From contig DATKIY010000122.1 of the NCBI GenBank assembly GCA_035543875.1, forward strand, positions 1 to 11,576: a DNA stretch of 11,576 nucleotides. Reading direction: 5' to 3'. Positions 5,952-11,576 of this stretch are shown piece by piece. The translations under genes and the position numbers were made by a program. Within the stretch, counting starts at the first letter, position 1; each line of letters opens with the position of its first letter. The DNA comes from DATKIY01 sp035543875 (GTDB taxonomy: Bacteria; Actinomycetota; Actinomycetes; JAHEKZ01). The notes beneath the pieces are model-generated. The model was not told where the DNA came from, ran no database searches, and worked only from the letters and a program-made list of their open reading frames with translations.

Positions 5952-7574
5952 GTGGACCTGTTGCTGAGAGGTGGACACCTCTGGACGGCCGAACCAGAGC
6001 AGCCGTGGGTGCAGGCCCTGGCTGTCAAAGACGGCAAGATCGCCTGGCTGGGCTCAGATGACGAAGCTGCCGGCCTGGCCACGGCCAGCACAGAGGTGAT
6101 CGAGCTCGGGGGCAGGCTGGGCCTTCCCGGATTCGTGGATGCTCACAACCATCTGCGGCTCGGGACCGGCTCTGACGCGGTCCACCTCGGGGGCGTGCTG
6201 TCGATCGACGGAATTCGAGCGCGCATCGCGGAATGGCTCGACCACAACCCGGACGCGACCTGGGTCTATGGCGAGACCTGGGAGTACCCAGCCTTTCCGA
6301 ACGGACGTCGACCACGCGCGTCCGACCTTGAGGGAGCAACGGGCGGGCGTCCTGCTTTCCTGCTGGACCTAGCCGTTCACACAGCGTGGCTGAACCAGGA
6401 AGCGCTCGACGTCTTCGGAATCACTTCGCAAACCGATCGGGTGCCGTTCGGCATCGTCGAGCACGACCCTGTCACTGGCGAACCAACCGGATGCGTCAAC
6501 GACTTCGCGGTGCATGGACTCTCCAGGGCTGGGTTGGCAGCCCTCAAAGACGTTGTTCCGGCATTCTCAGCCGACGCGCAGTACGCACGGGTGCGAGAGT
6601 CCCTGCAGATGGCGGCTGGCTTTGGCATAACGACGGTGGTCGAACCGCAGAACTCCTTGGATGATCTGGCGTTGTTCTCGCGAGCGCGCTCAGAAGGTAC
6701 CTTGACGAGCCGCCTCGTGGCTGCTCTGTTCCACCCGGCAGGAACAAGTGACGCCGAAGTGGCTGAGTTCAATGAAGCTCGACGCAAGTACGACGATGAC
6801 TGGTTTCGCACTGGCCCCATCAAGCTGTACATCGATGACACGGTCGAACCTCACTTAGCCGCCATGCTGGAGCCGTACGCCAACCTGCCCGAAAGCACTG
6901 GTCAGATGTACTACGACCACGACGAGTTTGGCGACCTGATTGCCAAGCTTGACGCCCAGCGGTTCCAGTGCTTCGTACACGCGATTGGTGATCGCGGCGT
7001 GCGCACGGTTCTTGATGCGTTTGAGCATGCTCAGAACGTGAACGGTTCTCGGGACAGTCGCCATCAGATCGTCCATGTAGAAGCGTCGACAGCCGACGAC
7101 CTCAAGCGATTCGGGCAGCTCGGCGTCGTGGCCTGTATGCAGCCGCGTCATTCACGCCCCGAGATCGCCGACACGTGGAAAGCCAATGTGGGTTCGCATC
7201 GTTGGTCCACCTCGTGGGCAATGCGTAGCATTCTGGCTGGTGGAGGAACGGTTGCATTGTCGAGCGACTGGAACACCTCTGAGATGGATCCGCTGTTGGG
7301 TCTCTATAGCGCCCAGACTCGAGCCCGCGAAGACGGCACCGATGCCTGGGTGACCGAGCAGACACTCACGCTGGAGCAGGCGCTGTACGGTTACACGATG
7401 GGCAGCGCGCGCGCTAACTTCGCTGAACAAAACCGTGGTTCGCTGGCCGTTGGCAAGTACGCCGATCTTGCCGTCGTGTCACAGAACATCTTTGAGTCAG
7501 AGCCGGCAGCGTTACTCGACACGCGCGTGGAGCTCACTATGGTTGGCGGCACCATGCCGCATCGGACAATGTGA
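5952..7574 (+). CDS. YtcJ-type metal-dependent amidohydrolase (Amidohydro_3)
   Basis: A 540-residue hydrolase, the normal length for the YtcJ/COG1574 group of the amidohydrolase superfamily. Numbered from GTG 5952, an N-terminal beta strand (DLLLRGGHLWT) is followed by GLPGFVDAHNHL with metal-ligand H65 and H67. GPIKLYIDDTVE holds K291, then FVHAIGDRG has H343, HQIVHVE has H375 and LSSDWNTSE has the catalytic Asp D439. DPLLGLYSAQTR and the C-terminal GKYADLAVVS strand are also typical. Metal-binding residues look complete, so the enzyme is probably active. Characterised relatives hydrolyse N-substituted amides or formamides, but the substrate here cannot be read from sequence. There is no signal peptide, so it acts in the cytoplasm. 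Its stop overlaps the start of the tetR gene by four bases (GTGA, 7571-7574), implying translational coupling. Its partner across the operator is the PotD-like binding protein. Confidence 0.9.
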   Translation: MDLLLRGGHLWTAEPEQPWVQALAVKDGKIAWLGSDDEAAGLATASTEVIELGGRLGLPGFVDAHNHLRLGTGSDAVHLGGVLSIDGIRARIAEWLDHNPDATWVYGETWEYPAFPNGRRPRASDLEGATGGRPAFLLDLAVHTAWLNQEALDVFGITSQTDRVPFGIVEHDPVTGEPTGCVNDFAVHGLSRAGLAALKDVVPAFSADAQYARVRESLQMAAGFGITTVVEPQNSLDDLALFSRARSEGTLTSRLVAALFHPAGTSDAEVAEFNEARRKYDDDWFRTGPIKLYIDDTVEPHLAAMLEPYANLPESTGQMYYDHDEFGDLIAKLDAQRFQCFVHAIGDRGVRTVLDAFEHAQNVNGSRDSRHQIVHVEASTADDLKRFGQLGVVACMQPRHSRPEIADTWKANVGSHRWSTSWAMRSILAGGGTVALSSDWNTSEMDPLLGLYSAQTRAREDGTDAWVTEQTLTLEQALYGYTMGSARANFAEQNRGSLAVGKYADLAVVSQNIFESEPAALLDTRVELTMVGGTMPHRTM

Positions 7575-8215
7575 CGGACGTGACTGCCAAGCCAGCTGGC
7601 GCAGCCCAGAGTGCCCGCGTATTGGGTAGCAAAGGCTCTGACCAGCGCGACCGCGTGCTGAGCGCCGCGATCGCTGCGATCGCTGAGCGGGGCCCGGAAC
7701 GTGTCACGGTCAGAGACATTGCCGCTCGAGCAGGGATCAGCCCCAGCCATGTCCTGTACTACTTCGGACGACGTGATCGCATCCTTATCGAGACGCTCCG
7801 TTGGAGCGAGGAGGAACTGACCGAGCGTCGTCACGCGGAGCTCGGGAAGCTGCGTTCGCCGTGGAAGGCGGTGTTGAGGTTTGTCGTGCTTTACCTTCCG
7901 GCAGGCTCTGACGACACCCGCTGGAACCTGTGGAACCAGGTGATAGCCCGGCCACCCGAGGACCCCGAGACGGTGGCCCTTGTCGGTGGACTGGAACAGG
8001 CATGGGTCGATGACCTGGAGAAACTGATCGAGAATGGGATTGCCGACGGATCGTTTGCTTCCGTCGATGCGAAGGCCGTTGCGTTGCAGACCCGGCTGCT
8101 CATGGACGGTGTGGCCAGTGACATCGTGCTGGGGCTGCCCGAGCGAACCGCTCGATGGGGCGCCGATCTGGTGACCCGGGCGCTGGCAGCCCAGCTCGCC
8201 GTCCACCATCTCTGA
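7571..8215 (+). CDS. TetR/AcrR-family repressor with BetI-like C-terminal domain
   Basis: A 214-residue one-component regulator. After a flexible leader of about 22 residues comes the TetR DNA-binding domain: RDRVLSAAIAAIAERGPERVTV, then the helix-turn-helix at about 46-67 (VRDIAARAGISPSHVLYYFGRRD). The C-terminal ligand/dimer part contains DTRWNLWNQVIARPPEDPE, which resembles the BetI-type group of TetR C-terminal domains, and ends with LLMDGVASDIVLGLP. The start is GTG 7571, overlapping the amidohydrolase stop as GTGA; GTG 7580 is an in-frame alternative and neither has a clear ribosome binding site. It is most likely autoregulatory through the 34-bp palindrome at 5890-5923. It would release the DNA when it binds the pathway substrate or product. 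The ligand is not known; the BetI resemblance does not by itself imply choline. Confidence 0.9.
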   Translation: MTDVTAKPAGAAQSARVLGSKGSDQRDRVLSAAIAAIAERGPERVTVRDIAARAGISPSHVLYYFGRRDRILIETLRWSEEELTERRHAELGKLRSPWKAVLRFVVLYLPAGSDDTRWNLWNQVIARPPEDPETVALVGGLEQAWVDDLEKLIENGIADGSFASVDAKAVALQTRLLMDGVASDIVLGLPERTARWGADLVTRALAAQLAVHHL

Positions 8216-8244
8216 GGTCGCTGCCGCAGCTGGCCGGCATGGTC

Positions 8245-8250
8245 CATAAC
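8245..8250 (+). promoter_or_regulatory. Possible -10 element for a nearly leaderless helicase transcript
   Basis: CATAAC lies 11 bases before ATG 8262, and no Shine-Dalgarno is visible before that start. Together these would fit a nearly leaderless mRNA, which is common in actinobacteria. No convincing -35 was found. The 46-bp gap after tetR also allows simple read-through. Confidence 0.22.
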
Positions 8251-8261
8251 CTTGACCAACC

Positions 8262-10778
8262 ATGGCCGAACAAGTCCCGCTGTCACAGTTACTCGACGCC
8301 GCGGTCGATGCCGTCGGTGGTGAGCCGCGTCCCGGACAGCAACAGATGGCTGGCGCTGCCGCTGACGCGTTGGAAACTGGCGAGCACCTGCTTGTTCAGG
8401 CGGGAACCGGAACCGGCAAGTCCTTGGCCTACCTAATTCCGGCGTTGGCACATCATGACTCCGTCGTCGTGGCAACCGCGACGATTGCACTTCAGCGACA
8501 GCTCGTTGATCGTGACCTGCCTCGCCTGGTCGAAGCGCTCGAACCATTGCTGGGCCGCCGACCGACCTTTGCGATGCTGAAGGGCCGCAGCAACTATGTC
8601 TGCCTGCATCGCCTGCACTCAGGCGAAGAAGTCCCAGACGACCAGGACGCATTATTCGATCCCACGCCCACCTCAAAAGCTGGGCGCGACGTCGTCCGAA
8701 TTCGTTCGTGGGCCGAGTCAACCCGAACAGGCGACCGAGACGAATTGCTTCCAGCACCTGACGATCGCGCGTGGCGGTCGCTGTCGGTGACACCGCATGA
8801 ATGCCTGGGTGCGCAACGCTGCCCGTACGCCGAAGACTGTTTCGCCGAGCTCGCACGCGAACGCGCTCGTGAATCCGATGTTGTTGTCACTAACCATGCG
8901 ATGCTCGCGATCGACGCGTTGTCAGACGCCCGGTTGCTGCCGGAGGTTGACGTGGTTGTCGTCGACGAGGCTCACGAACTAGCGGACCGCGCTACGGGTG
9001 CCGTCACCGATGAGCTCACGAGCGGCATGGTCGAACGTGCTGGTCGACGCTGCCGGAAGTACGCAGGCGAGCGGTCGGCTGAGTTGCTCCTGGACGCGGC
9101 AACCGCACTTGAAACGGCGCTCGTGGAGTCGGCAGAGGGACGGATCACTAGCGCCGAAGGTGTGTTGTTCGACGCGTTGGTGGCGGTTCGCGATGCCGGC
9201 CACGATGCACTCAGCGCGATGGGTGGAAGTAGCAAAAACTCAGACGACGACGCTGCGTCGCGGGTAAGGGCTAAGGCCGCGGTCGAAGATGTCTATGAAA
9301 TTGCGGGTCGGATTGTCGTAGCCGGCGAGCGGGACGTTGTATGGATCACCAAGTCAGACCGACGTCCGCCAAGTCTTTGGCGGGCGCCCTTGTTCGTCGG
9401 CGGGCTGCTGCGAGAGGGGTTGTTCAACGACCGAACCGTGATCATGACGTCAGCAACGTTGGAGCTGGGCGGCGGGTTTGAACCGATCGCGCGTGGGCTA
9501 GGACTGACGGGCGAGGGGGCGCCGCCGTGGCGAGGACTCGACGTCGGCTCGCCTTTCGACTACGAGCGTCAGGCCATCGTGTATGTCGCGGCCCACTTGC
9601 CGCCACCAGGTCGCGACGGCATGAGCGAAGCGGTACTCCAAGAGATCGAGGAGCTCATCACGGCTGCTGGCGGACGAACTCTAGGACTGTTCTCGTCGAT
9701 GCGTGCAGCGCAAACCGCCGCAGAGCAGATGAGGGAGCGACTCGATGTGCCGGTGCTCTGCCAGGGTGAAGACGCGACGGGCGAACTCGTGCGTCAGTTT
9801 GCCGCCGATGCAAAGACCTGTTTGTTCGGCACGCTCTCGCTCTGGCAAGGCGTGGACGTGCCCGGGTCGTCACTCCAGCTCGTCATCATCGACCGGTTGC
9901 CGTTCCCGCGGCCAGACGATCCGCTGGCCTCCGCGCGCCAACGCTACGTCGAATCGTCAGGTGGCAATGGGTTCATGTCAGTAGCAGCGACGCAGGCATC
10001 GTTACGACTGGCACAGGGGGCAGGAAGGCTCATTAGGACCGCAACGGACAAGGGTGTCGTCGCAGTTCTGGACTCGCGGCTGGAGAAGGCCCGCTACGGG
10101 GGATTCGTGCGAGCGTCGTTGCCACCGATGTGGCCGACCACTGACCAGCACCTGGTGAAAGCGTCACTGCGAAAGATTGACGAAACTGCGCCAGAGCCGC
10201 TTCCCGTCGCCGCCAGCGTGATGCAAGCGATTGCGGACGAGTCGGCAGCGGAACCGGTGAAGGCCGCAACCGTTGAGGGAGATCGCAGGCGTAAGCGCTG
10301 GACCGACGAAGAAGATCTTGCGCTGGAAACTGGGTTCACCAGTGGCACGCCGATTGCGCTGCTGGCTGAGGAGCTGGGGCGAACGCCAACGGCCATTAAC
10401 TCGCGGCTGAAGTCAAAGAAACTACTTGCCGAGGTCGTGTTCGCGAGTGGTGTTGAGGTGTCAGATTCGGACAGGAAGCTGGGATTTGCGCTTGCGGCGA
10501 TCCCCCCGAAGGCTTTAGCCAATCCTGACCTGCTTGCGGATGCACTGGTTGACGACTGGACGGTTGAGCGCGAGGGTGAGCGAGCGCTGCGTCTTCGGAT
10601 GGGCGAGGTCGACGCCCTCGTGGCCATCGGTGCATCCGAAGCCTTGCTGTTGGGTGATGCGACGAGCCGTTGGCTGGTCACCGACACCGGCGATGTGCCA
10701 GCTCTGATTCCGACGGGCGTCACAGCAATGGTGATGCCGCGTGATGTCACCACCGCGGAACCAAACGCTGACTCCTGA
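8262..10778 (+). CDS. DinG/XPD-type 4Fe-4S DNA helicase with Myb/SANT-like C-terminal extension
   Basis: An 838-residue superfamily-2 helicase related to DinG/YoaA, enzymes that unwind DNA 5' to 3' and resolve replication or R-loop obstacles. Walker A AGTGTGKS is at 47-54 and DEAH at 235-238. The four iron-sulfur cysteines are C114, C181, C187 and C193. SATL lies at 397-400, LWQGVDVPG at 527-535 and motif VI QGAGRLIR at 585-592. All core motifs are present. The helicase core ends near 640. Actinobacterial relatives are commonly about 660 residues, so this one carries an extra segment of roughly 190. In that part, residues 675-721 (KRWTDEEDLAL, then IALLAEELGRTPTAINSRLKSKKL) look like a Myb/SANT-type helix-turn-helix. 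The remaining 725-830 has no family I recognise. It converges on lexA. There is no N-terminal exonuclease domain. Confidence 0.9.
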   Translation: MAEQVPLSQLLDAAVDAVGGEPRPGQQQMAGAAADALETGEHLLVQAGTGTGKSLAYLIPALAHHDSVVVATATIALQRQLVDRDLPRLVEALEPLLGRRPTFAMLKGRSNYVCLHRLHSGEEVPDDQDALFDPTPTSKAGRDVVRIRSWAESTRTGDRDELLPAPDDRAWRSLSVTPHECLGAQRCPYAEDCFAELARERARESDVVVTNHAMLAIDALSDARLLPEVDVVVVDEAHELADRATGAVTDELTSGMVERAGRRCRKYAGERSAELLLDAATALETALVESAEGRITSAEGVLFDALVAVRDAGHDALSAMGGSSKNSDDDAASRVRAKAAVEDVYEIAGRIVVAGERDVVWITKSDRRPPSLWRAPLFVGGLLREGLFNDRTVIMTSATLELGGGFEPIARGLGLTGEGAPPWRGLDVGSPFDYERQAIVYVAAHLPPPGRDGMSEAVLQEIEELITAAGGRTLGLFSSMRAAQTAAEQMRERLDVPVLCQGEDATGELVRQFAADAKTCLFGTLSLWQGVDVPGSSLQLVIIDRLPFPRPDDPLASARQRYVESSGGNGFMSVAATQASLRLAQGAGRLIRTATDKGVVAVLDSRLEKARYGGFVRASLPPMWPTTDQHLVKASLRKIDETAPEPLPVAASVMQAIADESAAEPVKAATVEGDRRRKRWTDEEDLALETGFTSGTPIALLAEELGRTPTAINSRLKSKKLLAEVVFASGVEVSDSDRKLGFALAAIPPKALANPDLLADALVDDWTVEREGERALRLRMGEVDALVAIGASEALLLGDATSRWLVTDTGDVPALIPTGVTAMVMPRDVTTAEPNADS

Positions 10779-10853
10779 CGTCAAAGTCGAGAGTTTGTTG
10801 TTTTGAGCGTGCTACGGCAGCAGACGATGACGACCACAGGGGAGCCGTCAAGG

Positions 10854-11000
10854 TCAACTACCGAGCGTCTCGTTCAGTCGAGCGACCAAGCTATCTGCTT
10901 CGCTATGGGTCATGGTGCTCAGCCAGACCGCTAGTATTCCTGCCCTCCGTTCTGCGCTCCAACATCGAAACTTCCCTTTCCCCTCAAACGCAATCAGCAT
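10854..11000 (-). CDS. Tentative 48-codon ORF downstream of lexA (unrecognised; possibly a gene remnant)
   Basis: From ATG 11000-10998 to TGA 10856-10854 the frame encodes 48 residues. It starts MLIAFEGKGKFRCWSAERR and ends in an amphipathic-looking segment, THSEADSLVARLNETL. The frame stays open upstream to a TAG near 11078, without another ordinary start codon. No well-spaced Shine-Dalgarno precedes the ATG; AGGA lies about 15 bases upstream. The first codons run through the left-hand arm of the hairpin. Codons such as ATA, CTA, GGA and AGG are unlike the neighbouring genes. It could be a small protein, the decayed C-terminus of a lost gene, or chance. I do not recognise the sequence. Confidence 0.2.
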   Translation of the reverse strand: MLIAFEGKGKFRCWSAERRAGILAVWLSTMTHSEADSLVARLNETLGS

Positions 11001-11015
11001 CGTTTGAGGGGAAAG
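10976..11015. terminator. Perfect 15-bp inverted repeat, probable bidirectional terminator
   Basis: CTTTCCCCTCAAACG at 10976-10990 pairs perfectly with 11001-11015 across a 10-base loop. It lies 197 bases after the helicase stop and 78 bases after the lexA stop, between two convergent genes, the classic place for a shared terminator. No T-run follows on either strand, which is common for actinobacterial hairpins but weakens the call. Alternatives are a transcript-stabilising hairpin or the footprint of a small mobile element. Confidence 0.55.
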
Positions 11016-11093
11016 TCCTCGGGATATATATATGCTCCCATCGCCCCTTACGCGGGCTGATGCCGTTGGTGCTATCTAGACAGGCGGGTGTAA

Positions 11094-11576
11094 CTACACG
11101 CTACGCAGAACTGCTGTCACCTTGCCGAGAACAACCGCGTCGTCGCCAAGAATCGGGTCGTAGTCGTCGTTGTGTGGGAGCAGCCACACGTGGCCATCGC
11201 GCTTCTTGAACGTCTTGACGGTGGCCTCGTTGTCGAGCATTGCCGCGACGATGTCGCCATTGTCTGCCACTTGCTGCTGGCGAACCACGACCCAGTCACC
11301 GTCGCAGATCGCTGCGTCGACCATTGAGTCGCCAACGACCTTGAGCATGAACAGCTGGCCATCGCCGACGATCTGCTTGGGCAGCGGGAAGACGTCTTCA
11401 ACGGCTTGCTCGGCAAGGATCGGCCCACCGGCAGCAATGCGTCCAACGAGCGGGACGTTGACCGCTGGTAGGACTTGGTTGCCACTGTCGGTGACATCGA
11501 CATGGCTGGTTGTCGAGTCCGGGAGTCGGACTTCGATGGCGCGGGGACGGTTCGGGTCGCGGCGGATGAACCCCTT
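11094..11576 (-). CDS. lexA: SOS repressor LexA (C-terminal part, 5' end outside window)
   Basis: The visible 160 residues cover the last strands of the winged helix (KGFIRRDPNRPRAIEV), the linker and the whole S24-type self-cleavage domain. The cleavage site is the Ala-Gly bond in GRIAAGGP, at codons near 11430. The catalytic Ser lies in VVGDSMVDAAICDGDW (codon 11327-11325). The catalytic Lys in EATVKTFKK (codon 11216-11214) is 37 residues later, the same spacing as Ser119 and Lys156 of E. coli LexA. LexA represses DNA-damage genes until RecA-ssDNA triggers its autocleavage. The gene runs leftward and ends at TAG 11096-11094. Its DNA-recognition helix and promoter lie beyond the right edge, so autoregulation cannot be checked here. 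The DUF222/HNH gene at the left edge carries a plausible box for it. Confidence 0.96.
   Translation of the reverse strand, partial: KGFIRRDPNRPRAIEVRLPDSTTSHVDVTDSGNQVLPAVNVPLVGRIAAGGPILAEQAVEDVFPLPKQIVGDGQLFMLKVVGDSMVDAAICDGDWVVVRQQQVADNGDIVAAMLDNEATVKTFKKRDGHVWLLPHNDDYDPILGDDAVVLGKVTAVLRSV

Larger units (their letters stand above)
10779..11093. other. 315-bp convergent intergenic region between helicase gene and lexA
   Basis: The 3' ends of two convergent genes face each other here. The region holds a perfect 15-bp hairpin (10976-11015), an alternating AT run at 11024-11033, and a weaker dyad GGGA/TCCC at 11021-11039 around it. A tentative 48-codon minus-strand ORF lies at 10854-11000. It looks slightly poorer in GC than the flanking coding DNA. 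I found no tRNA, tmRNA or recognisable ncRNA family. Confidence 0.6.

Noticed and set aside
7668..7686. Tandem GCGATCGCT GCGATCGCT repeat
   Set aside because: Only two copies, explained by Ala-Ile-Ala-Ala-Ile coding in the first helix of TetR.
7391..8856. Long minus-strand open frames (290 and 321 codons) opposite the amidohydrolase, tetR and helicase genes
   Set aside because: They have low-complexity, Arg/Ser/Pro-rich translations with no motifs, and lie wholly or mostly opposite well-supported genes. They are GC-rich shadow frames.
10094..10753. 219-codon minus-strand open frame opposite the helicase C-terminal extension
   Set aside because: It is Ser/Ala/Thr-rich shadow translation. The plus-strand frame is continuous with the helicase and contains a helix-turn-helix-like pattern, so the sense extension is preferred.
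10779..11093. A structured ncRNA such as the actinobacterial 6C RNA around the hairpin
   Set aside because: There are no paired C-rich loops of the kind expected; the C-run lies in the stem and only one strong stem exists.

Overview
The window comes from a moderately GC-rich actinobacterium. Its HflX, DinG-type helicase and LexA all read like actinomycete versions. GTG/TTG starts are common, several genes lack a Shine-Dalgarno sequence, and the left-edge gene is a DUF222/HNH (13E12-type) protein, a family that is abundant in Actinomycetota. I cannot place it to genus.

Layout from left to right. (1) Positions 1-287, minus strand: the N-terminus of a DUF222/HNH endonuclease-family gene whose start codon lies inside a LexA-box-like sequence. 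(2) 472-1884, plus: hflX, a ribosome-associated GTPase. (3) 1971-4715, plus: a membrane-anchored PAS-GGDEF-EAL protein with both catalytic motif sets and the inhibitory I-site intact. (4) 4693-5856, minus: a Tat/lipoprotein, PotD-like substrate-binding protein that converges on the GGDEF-EAL gene with a 23-bp overlap. (5) 5952-7574 and 7571-8215, plus: a YtcJ-type metal-dependent amidohydrolase translationally coupled to a TetR/BetI-like repressor. (6) 8262-10778, plus: a DinG/XPD-type iron-sulfur helicase with an unusual C-terminal extension carrying a Myb/SANT-like helix-turn-helix. (7) 10779-11093: an intergenic region with a perfect 15-bp hairpin and a tentative 48-codon ORF. (8) 11094-11576, minus: most of lexA, running off the right edge.

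Two themes stand out. First, hflX, the helicase and lexA belong to a chromosomal neighbourhood often kept together in actinobacteria. The block 1971-8215 looks like accessory material between hflX and the helicase. Inside it, the substrate-binding protein and the amidohydrolase/TetR pair are divergent and share a 34-bp near-perfect palindrome made of two GAACANTGTTC units, centred on what look like two mirrored promoters. This suggests a self-contained, ligand-induced uptake and hydrolysis module, perhaps for an amine-bearing amide, with the transporter permeases and ATPase encoded elsewhere. Second, there is a DNA-damage theme: LexA is at one end, a probable LexA-controlled DUF222/HNH gene at the other, and a helicase related to damage-inducible DinG/YoaA beside lexA. 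I see no CRISPR array, insertion sequence, tRNA or rRNA.
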